Notes under the pieces: generated by a model
Databases searched by the model: none
What the model was told of the DNA's origin: nothing
Seen by the model: only the letters and a program-made list of their open reading frames with translations
Shown: positions 10,904-21,314 of the stretch, piece by piece
Position numbering within the stretch: position 1 is the stretch's first letter
Layout of the letters: every line of letters begins with the position of its first letter
NCBI GenBank assembly: GCA_024699855.1
Contig: JAMPIQ010000001.1
Coordinates: 13,144,001 to 13,208,000 of the forward strand
Reading direction: 5' to 3'
Source of the DNA: Aphelenchoides besseyi
Taxonomy: Eukaryota; Nematoda; Chromadorea; Rhabditida; Aphelenchoididae
Length of the DNA: 64,000 bases
Made by a program: the position numbers and the translations under genes

Positions 10904-13458
10904 GAAACAAACCCAGCAAAACAAACGACTTCGAACAAACCTCTGAATCAGATTCCATCAGCAGCAGACGCCACTCAAGTGGACAGTTGTGAGTTAAATT
11001 GTCAAACTTGTTCTAATGCCCGAATCATTTAGTCAAAGATCTTCGCGGCAAAGGTCGCGACATTTCGTGGAACAATTTGACCGTTTCGCTCATCCACAAA
11101 TCCAAAAATATCGGTTATTTCAAGAAGAAAACTAATACGACTAGTGAACGTGTTGTTTTGCACAAAGGTAACCATAACACTAAAACAGTGATTGAGTGGC
11201 TTTTAGTTTATGGAACGGCCAAAGCATCGGAGTTGATTGCGATCATGGGTTCAAGGTTGTGTTATGGTTGAGATCTTGGTTTCATTATTGGTTTCAGTGG
11301 AGCAGGAAAGAGCACGTTGTTGAACATCTTCACAAACGTCGATCAACGTGACATTCGAAAGGCACCGGAAAGCAAGATTTTGGTCAACGGCGAACCGATC
11401 ACGCCAAGTCAAATGCGCACTATTTCGGCTTATGTTCAACAAGTGGACATGTTCATTGGATCGTTGACGGTCGAAGAGCAATTGCGTTTTTCCGCGCAGT
11501 TACGCATGGATCCAAAACAGTTTCCGGCCAAAGTACGAGAAGAGCGAGTTCGTCGACTGTTGAACCAGATGAACTTGGAGAAATGCAAGAAGACGATCAT
11601 CGGAGTTAAGGGCGTCAAGAAAGGAATCTCGATTGGCGAGGAGAAACGACTCAGTTTTGCCTGCGAAGTGAATTCATTACTTTCATCCAGCTTATTGATT
11701 GAATCTGTCTTTAGCTTCTAACTAATCCCGACTTTTTCTTCTGCGATGAACCAACTTCCGGTTAGTATTATTGATTCACGACAATCCGGCTGTTGATTGT
11801 AGGATTGGATTCGTTCATGGCAACTCAAGTTGTTAACGTCTTGCACAAAGTGGCAAAAGAAGAACGAAAGACGGTGATCACGACTATTCATCAGCCATCA
11901 GACGATATTTTCCAACTATTTGACAAGTAAGTCGTGGGAGGAACGGCAGAATCAAGTCAATCAAATTGCAGAGTTTGTTTCTTGTCGCGTGAAGAGGGCG
12001 TTGGTAGAGTGGCATTTCTGGGAAAACCGTCCGAATTAACCAACTTTTTGAAGCGAATTGCCGGACCGTACAATGAACATAAACGTGTGAAGGGGATTCG
12101 CAAAGCAAACGAAGAAACCAGTGATGAAGAGTTCGAGTTGATTTGTCCGCAGAAAACGGGTCCAGCCGAACACGCGATGCGAATCATTTCACGCACAATT
12201 TCTGACACCGATGAGTCGTTTGAAGATCGAGTCAAGGTGAGCATCAAGAAAGATCGAAATCTAGAATCAGAATTCAGTTCATTCGGGAGCAGTTCGAGAA
12301 GACCAGTGGTGGTATAAAACAAAAGAACAGAGCGGCTCAATCGGGTGAACACACAAATGCGACATTCAATCAAGATCTCAAGTCGAAGAAATCGTAGGCA
12401 ACTGAAGATGTTGAATGTTTATGAGGCTATTCAGATATCCGGTCAGTTGGTTCGTACAAGTTCGTGTGCTATTTTTTCGTTCGGTTATGACAATCATCCG
12501 AGATCCGGTTCTACTTCAAGTACGTCTCATTCAAATCGTGGTAAGAAGTTCAGATAATCCAACCGCTTATGTTAGTCTTAAGCTCACATCATTGGTTATC
12601 GGTTTGATCAACTGGCAAACTCCAATAACCGGACCTACGATCACCAACTTCGAGGGAATTCTCTACAATTGTCCACGGGACATGAATTTCATGTTCCTTT
12701 TCCCGTCAATCTTCGTAATCACGTCCGAATTTCCAATTATGGCTCGCGAGAATCGAGCTGGCCACTACTCGGCATCTGCTTATTTTGTAGGGAAATCGTT
12801 GGCCGAGCTTCCTCAATACACTGCACTTTCGCTGGTCTACTCAACTATCGTCTATTGGATGGCAGGTTTTCAGCCAAATGCATTGAAGTTTGGCGTCTTC
12901 TGTTACTTTAATATGCTTCAATCGTGGACAGCCATCTCAATCGGTTAGTTCGAACCCTTCAATATGTCTTGTTTATTTGGTTCTTACAGCTTATGCGGGT
13001 GCTGCGGTCTTTGGCAGTGAAGCCGTGGCAATTACTTATGTTCCAATGATCGTATTGCCGATGCTTGAATTCGGGGGCTTTTACATCAACTTCGACACTA
13101 TTCCCATCTACTTCAAGTACATTGCTTATGCGTCATGGTTTCGCTACGGTTTCGAAGGACTGCAAAATTAACCAATGGCGAGATCTTGGTCCCATTCCTG
13201 GTCGTTGCGACGAAGTGAATACCAGTAATTGGATGTTTTCAGATTGTCAAATGTCTAACAGTACGAACAAATACGACAAGTACGTTCCGAAAGAAGACAA
13301 CTACTGTCCGGCAGTCGATGGAATGGGTTTTATTGGCACGTCGGGATATGCACGAATACCATTTGCTTCGTGATGGTCTTCTGCTTCTACTGATTCTTGT
13401 TGTTGCTCGTTTGATAGGTCTTTTCGCGTTAGTTCTTCGTATGCGTACTGTTCGTTAG
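10904..13458 (+). CDS. ABCG-family (white/scarlet-type) half-transporter with two frame breaks
   Basis: Exons include 10904-10988, 11033-11167, 11207-11255, 11298-11667, 11715-11760, 11803-11926, 11972-12236, ~12284-12397, ~12440-12540, ~12583-12944, ~12990-13456. The nucleotide-binding domain comes first: Walker A GSSGAGKST is split by the intron after 11255, then [17 protein letters not shown] (Q-loop), the signature region [13 protein letters not shown], Walker [13 protein letters not shown] and the switch TIHQPS. Six membrane spans follow in an ABC2 domain ending in [22 protein letters not shown]-first order and TM topology fit ABCG. The signature is ISIGE rather than VSGGE. The frame shifts by +1 in the A4 run at 13164-13167 (after EGLQ, before INQW) and again near GGG at 13343-13345. 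Either both are assembly errors or the gene is recently broken. N-terminal start not resolved. Confidence 0.88.
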
Positions 13459-13810
13459 TAGTTGATTTTCAACGAAATAAACGGCAGTAATTTCAACAGT
13501 TTCGAACTCAACTTCAATCAACTTTTGGACTGTTGATGCATAGCTTCGGATAAAAGAATCGGTAAGGTCGTTTGTTCAATGGGGAGTCTACGAGTTGGAA
13601 TTAAAGTTTTAACTTTTATTCAGACTTCGAAACCTTAATCGATATAGTGGTAATTCTCGACCAACTCGTTCAACAGAAACGCGTAATGATGAGCAAAGTA
13701 GATGGAGTGGAGAGTCGCTTGAAATGCCGTGCAAACGTCCGGTTCGTATTTCGGTGGCAATTTTGTTGCCGCTTCACAAAGCGAACTTTCGCCGTCTAAA
13801 CATCATCAAT
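13459..13810. other. Convergent intergenic spacer
   Basis: About 350 bases between the stop codons of the ABC transporter (plus) and a small membrane protein (minus). AATAAA-like words are present. No gene seen. Confidence 0.5.
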
Positions 13811-14483
13811 TCAGTCGATAAAGTGAGTAAACTGACCGGTTGGATGAGTCAACTTCATTGGTTCGTATTTGTCGAAGTTGATTGGCAGAATGATCGTTCG
13901 ATTGAGAACCGGATACGGACACTTTAGATCCGGTTGTGGCAGATGATCAGCTGCATCGCCGCGAAGTTGTGCGTTTCCACAATGACAAGTTCCGCGATAG
14001 TTCTCGTCCTTCCACGGATCGAGCATCGTCGAACCACTCAGTGGCGAGCGCACTGACGAACTCGACGGTGCACTACCACGATAGGATTTCTTTTCGGCCA
14101 ACGGTGGAGTGCTGACGGTTGAAGCTGAAGACAGTGGAGCTACGGCTTTTGGAAGCTCCGGACTTGCAATCGGCGAAGTCAAATGCGATATGCTCGTATT
14201 TGGCTGAAGAAGGTTATATCGGTAGATTGTTTTGAACTTACATCGGTGGTAAGCGACGAAACACTTACGGCTGATCCACCACCACGCTCGTATGCGATTG
14301 GTTTCGAGCGATCGAGCATTTCATTTGGAGACGCACGTGAACGATGACTTTTGTTCTTCTGAAAACTGTTCACATACTTTTGAGAGTTCCAGTTACCGCT
14401 TTAACCAAATGTCCGGCAAACTGATGAACGAAATAACCACAAACAAACGCCAAAAGTATCAAAAATATTGAGTATTCGTCCAT
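13811..14483 (-). CDS. Small single-pass membrane protein, unrecognised
   Basis: Three exons: ATG at 14483 to about 14403, ~14242-14364, and 13811-14203, joined by 38-nt introns that keep frame. The N-terminus is a hydrophobic segment (SIFLILLAFVCGYFVHQFAG) right after MDEY, giving a signal-anchor topology. The rest is Ser/Pro-rich and basic with a short CHCGNA motif and a C-terminal block containing CPYPVLNRTIILPI. I do not recognise a family. The start at 14483 is chosen over an upstream ATG because it places the hydrophobic helix at the very N-terminus. Confidence 0.65.
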
Positions 14484-15000
14484 CTTCGACCGTTGCAAGT
14501 GAACGACTGAATAACGACAACGAGCAGAAGACTCATCAAGTTCTTTATGCAAATGTCTTAGATTCTAAACTTGTTGTTTAAACATCTCAGCTTACCGAAG
14601 GGTTTTTGGAATCAGCAACAAGAACATTCCACTTGACTAACCTGTAAGACCTTATCGAGTTTTGCGGTAGAACAATGTGACCGTAATTTAGAATTGTTAG
14701 GTAGCCTGTAAGCCGACGACGTTTATGCTATCGAAGTCGACATGTGATTGATGATGAGAGGATATTGTCAATCAGAAACAATCAAAAGTGTGCAACGTAA
14801 AATTCAATGAACGTTTATTGGTATCTCGATCACACTTTAAATGCTTTGATTCAACTCTACAGTATATTACTAGCAGTTTACTTATGTTTTCTAATCATTA
14901 ACTATTTTAGGAATCTCGGCCACGCACTTTCACTTAACAAAACATTTTAGCAAATGATTGAAATCTTTTTTATTTGCACACACATGTTTTGTTTGCAGTT
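14484..15000. other. Intergenic
   Basis: Upstream flank of the small membrane gene and downstream flank of the collagen gene. A/T-rich, no supported exon. Confidence 0.5.
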
Positions 15001-16733
15001 TTAGATCGTGACCAAACGACGATATGGACTTTGATGTTCGGCTTCGATTGGTGCTGTCTCGTAGTTTTGAGTTGCTGGAGCATAGGACGGAGAGTAAGTA
15101 CTCGGTTGTGGTGCGGGTTCGTAGCTGTTCGATGGTCGATGTACCGCTTGATTCGTACGACTCGGACATGGACAATAAGTGGCATCCTAAAACACTCGAA
15201 TCATTTGCTTGTTGTTTTTTCTCAATTACTTGGCCAGGTTTTCCTGTTGGTCCGGTTTGACCGATTGGTCCGTCTTGACCTAAACACTTCGTGGTTAACT
15301 TACTGAAAAATTGGAACCAACCTTGAGGGCCTCGATTTCCCGATGGTCCCGATGGTCCCGGTGGTCTTAAAAAAAGAATATTTAATGGATTTTGCGTTCA
15401 TTTTGCTTATCATCATTTCCTCGTTGGCCATCAGGTCCAGGAAATCCGACCAAACCTTTCGGACCGGGTTCACCAGCTGAAATCAACGACAATTGTTATT
15501 CGTATTCAGTTGGAGTGCACTGACTTTTTCCCTTTTCACCAGGTGGTCCTTAAAATGAAGTTAATACACGTTTTCATTGCAATTCAACAACCTTTAACAC
15601 CTCTGACTCCGTCTAATCCCGGCGGTCCTTGTTCTCCTTGTTTTCCTAATTCGATGTTACAATTACAATAGATCACAGGCGTTTACTTACCGGGTGTTCC
15701 ATTTTCACCCATGTTACCTATATTTAAAGAGTTTAACCATTGAAACAATTCGAATTACCTGGATTTCCAGCATAACCTAAACAAAGCTATTACTTCGTGG
15801 CTTCAATTCATTCACTTACCGGGTCTACCATCATCTCCATTTCGACCTTTCGGGCCTTGAGGACCTTCGACTCCCGGTGGCCCAATTTCTCCTGCCAAAC
15901 CCGTCGGACCACTAGAAAACGATTACTTAATCTTAAGGTTCTAAATACCGTGGGCCTTGAGGACAAACACGACATCCTTGATTGTAATCGACATTTGTTG
16001 GTGGAGTGATTCCCGGTAATCCTTGAACTCCTAAACAAGAAATTTAGCATTGAATTTGCATTTTAAGTTTTGCGATAATGAGCTTTTCTACTTACCCGGT
16101 TCGCCTCTTATCCCTTGTAATCCATCATCTCCAGGCCGACCTATACATTAATTATATTAAACGAAAAAATATCATTTCTTTTAACCTGGAGCACCTCGTG
16201 GACCGGCGGGACAATTGTTGTGAGCTTGACATGCTAAAAACCAGCAAATTAAACACCAAATCTTGTTTAACTTACCGCATGTTGGTCCTGATGATGTTAA
16301 AGGTTTTTCATAGGTATTTGGGAGTGGATAGCTTTTTGGCAATTGCTCGCCATATGACGATTGATGAACCTCCGCGTAACCTTGTCGTTGTTCTCCGTAA
16401 GTTTGTCGTTGTTTACCGTATGTTTGTCTTTGCTCTCCATATCCAACACTTTGCTTCTGTTCTCCGTAGGTTTGACGTCGAGTTCGTAGATGCAATGGAA
16501 TTCCTTTGACCTCAACAATCTGACTCCACGCTTCATCAGCAATAACTTGAAACTCATCGAAATCAACACGAAGCTAAAAACATGAGAGTTGAAGTGAAAG
16601 CAACAGTTCCACCTACTCTCGCATTGATATCATTAATTTTACCAATTAGTGTAGGAAAATAGAACAACACTAAACATAAGGCACCGGTGGATGAGCCGAT
16701 GGCAAGAAAGCCCGCCGATTTCGCACTCAACAT
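15001..16733 (-). CDS. Cuticle collagen
   Basis: ATG at 16733 opens MLSAKSAGFLAIGSSTG and a single hydrophobic helix (LCLVLFYFPTLIG), the cuticle-collagen N-terminal domain. Exon 2 (from 16573) adds VDFDEFQVIADEAWSQIV and a furin-type RTRR site, then a Tyr/Gln/Gly repeat (QTYGEQR, QTYGKQR, QTYGEQR). Cys-flanked Gly-X-Y blocks follow in at least ten very small exons separated by ~40-nt introns: GPRGAPG, RPGDDGLQGIRGEPG, CRVCPQGP, later QDGPIGQTGPTGKPG. The C-terminus is DATYCPCPSR followed by a Tyr/Pro/Gln tail, stop at 15001. Such chains are membrane-anchored, cleaved at the RxxR site, trimerised and cross-linked in the cuticle. The many introns are unusual compared with the few-intron cuticle collagens of Caenorhabditis. 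Confidence 0.95.
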
Positions 16734-17150
16734 TCTCGCTCTCAGAAGCGAAATGAGATTTCCGTCGATTGTTCGATTGCAATTTATACGTTAAATCCTT
16801 GGAATACCGGTTGCTCGCAAGTGCGCATTGTTTTTTCTTTCCGTATATCAGAGGTCTTAGCGTTGAGAAGCGGCGGATGAACGACATGATCTATCGGACG
16901 GAATCCAATTAAGTGCGCTTTGTGTTTCCGTGAAGAGTCCTCTTCGACGCCTCGTTTTCACGGTACCCGAAGCGGAATGATGTCGATACAGACAAATTGA
17001 TCCAATCGAGCGAAAGGCGACGAATGATGCAAGAACGTCTTTTCCGTTTCCAGAACTGTCAGTCAAATTGCATCCAATTTGTAGTTTGTATGACCGTAAA
17101 ACTTCTTTTAAACAAGGATATACAATTTGTTTATTCACAAAAACAATAAG
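16734..17150. other. Collagen upstream region
   Basis: About 400 bases between the collagen start and the stop of the MSP-domain gene, both on the minus strand. Expected to hold the collagen promoter. Open frames here have no recognisable content. Confidence 0.5.
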
Positions 17151-18236
17151 TCACTTTCCGTCCTCAGCTGCTGATGGCAATTGAGAGCTGTGAATGACGT
17201 TCTCCGCCTCTTTTACTTGTGGATGTTTTGGTTTCTCGGTTTCACGTATCGGAATCTTGAACGGATCGACATGCTCTTCATGAGCAGTTGTCTTTTTCTT
17301 CTCGAATGTGATCGGCAAATGAAGAATGTTCTTGCAAGGCACATTCTGATTCTTGTGCCAATACTAAGCGGTTCATGCGAATAGAAAACTCAAAAAAAAC
17401 GAACCTTTCGGCCAGCGCGTGAAGACACTTCGGCTGATTCCAATTTGACTGGATCTACATGATGAATGATGGCTTGATATATACTAAAAACGTCGAGTGA
17501 AGACAAAACTTATTGAATAGTTTTACCTGACTAAGTAAACTCCATCATCAGGTGCACGCCAAGCACGACCGTTGAAAGTGAAATAAAAAACAAACGGCGC
17601 TTCGGGTCGAATGATTCCGACTTTTGGTGTCACATTAAATGCCTGACCCGGTGGTTTGCGAACAATGAATGCAACGGCCTAAAGAAGATGATGGTGAAGT
17701 CGACAAGAGTAACTGACTTGTTTGGAAAAATTCTCTACTTTAAGATGATAGCAAATGTGCGCTTCCTCACAGCATCCCTCCATGACGATCACCTTCTTTG
17801 TTGGCTTCAGATAACTCACTGATTTGGACTGAAGCTCTCTGGATAGAAACATTGAAACAACAAAAACAGAGACAAACGAACTTGATACGCTCGATGAGCT
17901 CATCTACCGTGACTTCAAAGCCAATATTTTCTGCTTCCATGTTTCCAATTGACTAAACTTTCGAAGCGAAAGAAGATTGTTTCTTACGATTATGCAAATT
18001 CCGAGTTTGTGTAATCTCCGTCTGACGATTGGCGCGATTACGAAACGAGATTGCAAACGTCGTGCACAAAAAACGCCTGAAACGCCAACAGCTGTTTGTT
18101 TCGAAGCACATTCGCGAATTGCCATTCGACGGAGTTCGATCACAACGAGCGAGTTGCGGTCGTGAATCATCGTCGCGCAATTCGTGTATTTCTTAGCAGT
18201 GAAAGTTCCAACGACGATTTGGTTGTTCGCGCTCAT
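17151..18236 (-). CDS. MSP-domain (major sperm protein fold) protein
   Basis: Exon 1 starts at ATG 18236 and encodes about 84 basic residues ending GICII. It splices in frame (intron 17954-17988 region) to SIGNMEAENIGFEVTVDELIERIK, then to KELQSKSVSYLKPTKKVIVMEG. The C-terminal half looks like an immunoglobulin-type MSP domain: YHLKVENFSKQ, AVAFIVRKPPGQAFNVTPKVG, IIRPEAPFVFYFTFNG, and DDGVYLV. A charged tail rich in Lys/Glu/Pro follows, stop at 17151. MSP folds serve as cytoskeletal protein or as VAP-like adaptors. The basic N-terminal extension is not part of MSP and I do not recognise it. An alternative start is the internal ATG at 17940, which would drop the extension. Confidence 0.75.
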
Positions 18237-18842
18237 TGAATTCTTAATTGGGAAACAGAAGAACTAAACGAAATTATTAGCCGCAGAGGTGTGGTCAGCT
18301 CTCCACTGTTTGAACGGTTGGCGACGGCGAGTGTCCAGTTTGAAGGCAATGACCTTCGGGTATTTGTTCGAATGCCTCACTCTACTTGTCCCTGAGAAGG
18401 AGAGAGTAACGCTGTCAGAATTTGAAACCGAGCAACGGTCGTTCTGTTCGGCTTTTGGTTTCTTTCTTTTGATTTCCCATCACTATTGCGGCCAATTTGC
18501 TTTAAAACAAAACGAGAAACTTGTGACGAGGTTAACAGATCTCGTTTTTATTTCGCGGCTCATCAACTCGAAGCGGAAACGAGCTGCTGAGTTTTGCGCG
18601 CTGCCTCACGAATTGTAACGATAAAAAAGTTTGGAGCACGTGCACATGTTTCGTTCTGATTCCCATGATTAGCGGCTGTCAGTTTTCATGGGAACCGTTT
18701 AATGTCGATCTTTTGGCGAAATTGTTCGAATGAGCGTCGAAAGTTTCGAGTTGAATTCCGACGTTCATTTTCGCTAATTCAGTCACCTGTTAGCTGTTGC
18801 GTGTGCTCGGTTTTGGACCCAAATTTCAACTTATTTTCAGTG
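18237..18842. other. Divergent promoter region
   Basis: About 600 bases between two divergent genes (MSP-domain protein, minus; PRXL2-like, plus). It likely holds both promoters. No gene supported. Confidence 0.5.
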
Positions 18843-19627
18843 ATGGACGTCTTGGAGATCGCGTTGATTGTTCTTGGAATCGTGCTGCTCGTGCTTCTCG
18901 GCATTTTTGTTTACGCCAATCTGCCGACTCGCATAACCCTCGGCAACGTGAAACCGACCATCGAGTATCTCAAAGAAGGCAAATTGCGATTGACGGAAAA
19001 GGGAAAACACGGTAACGAAAGCTGAGCATTAAACCGATGGCTTTTTAGTTCAAACCAATCCGGCAATATCAGCGAGCGAGATCTTTAGAGATGGACCGGT
19101 GCTTTTGCATGTGATTCGTCGACCCGGTTGTGTTTTTTGTCGACGAGAAGCGAACGAGCTGAGTTCGCTAAAAAGCGAGTTGGATGCGCGTGGCATTCGG
19201 CTCGTAGGTATTGTTCATGAAACGCTTGGAGTCGAAGAGTTTCGGCCTTTCTTCAATGGACCCATTTACTTCGACGAAAAGGTGAGCGACGAAAGGCGAA
19301 CAATAGTGAGGTCGATTTTAATTGTAGAAGCATTTCTATGGTCCGCAAAGATGGTTGCCATTGTGGCACGGTTTTCTTCGAGTTGAGACCTTCGTAAACG
19401 GTTTCAAGGCAAAACAACGCGGATTTCAAGGGAATCGAGTAGGCGAAGGAAGATTGCTCGGAGGTTCGAAACAAAACGATTCGTTTGTTCATGATTTTTC
19501 AGGTGTTTATTTGATCGATCGTGATCATCTCGTGTTTTCACACTTGGAAAGAAGCTGGGGTGACGCGGCGAACATTGACAAAATCAAGAAAGTCGTTGAG
19601 GAGCTGCCAACGATCCAAACGGTTTAA
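18843..19627 (+). CDS. Peroxiredoxin-like 2A (FAM213A/PAMM) redox protein
   Basis: Four exons: 18843-19011, 19049-19281, 19328-19463 and 19503-19627. An N-terminal hydrophobic segment (LIVLGIVLLVLLGIFVYA) is followed by a thioredoxin-fold core. The redox motif is RRPGCVFCRREA (CxxC, Cys-Val-Phe-Cys). Further family blocks are ELSSLKSELD, FNGPIYFDEKKHFYGPQR, GFQGN, GEGRLLGGVYLI and LERSWGD. These blocks align by eye with PRXL2A, which acts as a thiol antioxidant. Length (~220 residues) fits the family. Introns are ~38-46 nt and all junctions keep frame. Confidence 0.95.
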
Positions 19628-21314
19628 TTCATGAACTTACCACAACGTCTTCAATTTTCTACGCGCACAATCATCAGGTCTCCTTTTTGAAAGTTTGTTT
19701 TAATCGTTGTATTTGAAATGTTTGTATTGAACATAAATTGACTCTCTTTTTGCTGTTTTTAGTGATGGAACGTGAGGTTTTTACCCATGCGGAAATAGAT
19801 ATTTCACTTGAAACTATAAATGAAATACGAACCCTAAGGACCACGAATTTCGGAGTCTCGTATTGAATAGACGAACGGAAATCAGAAGTCAGCAAATAGA
19901 TGGATATGGTTGTAAGCCATGTAGTTCGTAGTGTACGCAATTGCATGATGTTCTTTACAATGAGTTCATTTGTTTAATCAAACACTGAAGTTAATCAGGA
20001 TTGCGCTCGAGTCTCATGATGATGGTGAAAGCAAGATATGTTCGTAGTGAATAAACATTTCACGGGCCTTCTTGACATTCGTTTGATTGCTGAAAAGCAT
20101 TTGGTCTTCTCATAAACTCATCTTTTGTTCGTCGGTTGGCAACAAATCGACGCAGTTCACGTGATTCGATGGGTTCTCAGCCTCTCGATAATTGATAATA
20201 AGAATTCATGCGTGGGTTTAACGGACACTCAAAATGCGCACATACTCTCTCGTTAAACTTCGATTTTATGTGGAAGACCCGGAAAATCATCAAACCTTTC
20301 GCCGCTTTCTGATGTTCACGTGGTGAACTAGTGCAGCGTCGCAGTGTGTGTGTATTTAAGCGGTCTGTTTGTACTTCTGCTTCAAGCGAACTGGCAGGCG
20401 CTCGGTCGCATTTCTGCCCGTAGATTTTGTGCGAAGAGCAGAAAGTACAACACGTTTGCGAAGTCGTCGAGCAAAATCGAGTGTGTGTGTGTGCACATGT
20501 TTCTCTCCATTTCCTATCATCATCGTTTTCTGGTTGTTTCGACCTTGTTGTTGGCAACTGCAGCAAACACTTTTTTGTGCACAAGAAGACGAACAACCGT
20601 TCCACTAGAAAGTCATCTTTTCGCCCGAAAATTTTCGAGTTTTAACTTCAAACTCTGCGTAATAAGGTTCTCTTCCAAGTTACGAAATTAACCAGCAATT
20701 CGAACGGAACTGCTCTTATATGGACCTTTTTTTGTTCTGTTCATTTGCGTATCTTCTAGTTTCTTGTCTCATTCTAATCAATTAGATTGCGTGAGTACAA
20801 CGTATGACTTTCGGGTTCTTTCGCATCGCTCTGCTGTTGCCAACTTGTGGTTTGAAGTACCAGTGGGGATTAGAATCTGCTTTGGAGTCGCTCTTTTTGT
20901 CAACGGATATATGCTGCTCGCTCTTCTATTTTGTAGTTCACATTGTGTTTGGCCACAGGAAATGTAACACTTCAAACAAACGTAGAAGCTACTGCAAACA
21001 TTGTTATTATTCAAATTTATAACGAAGCTTATGAGTCATAAACAAAAATTACACGCTTAACGTCGATTTTAACCTTCGAAGTAAACGAACAACGTCAAGA
21101 AGTAGTGTCGTTCAATCGCAATAGAAAATGAATTCATTGTCAAAATGACTCGCTTCTCCATTTGTACTTGTAATTTTGTATCAGTCAATAGAGTGTTACC
21201 GCGTGATATACGAAGATGTCAAACGTGTCGATAGCGGTCTTGAGATTCGTTTACTTTATTCTTATGTGGTTACAGAAGGACAGCAATTTCTTTACGGACT
21301 TGGAACTGGACGTG
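19628..21314. other. Long intergenic region upstream of nuclear receptor
   Basis: About 1.7 kb without a supported gene. It includes short GT repeats (20345-20356 and about 20480-20495). It may contain 5' exons or the promoter of the nuclear receptor, whose first coding exon has no clear upstream limit. Confidence 0.5.

Noticed and set aside
19628..21314. Several 70-140 codon frames upstream of the nuclear receptor
   Set aside because: Low-complexity, overlapping on both strands, no splice sites joining them to the receptor with confidence.
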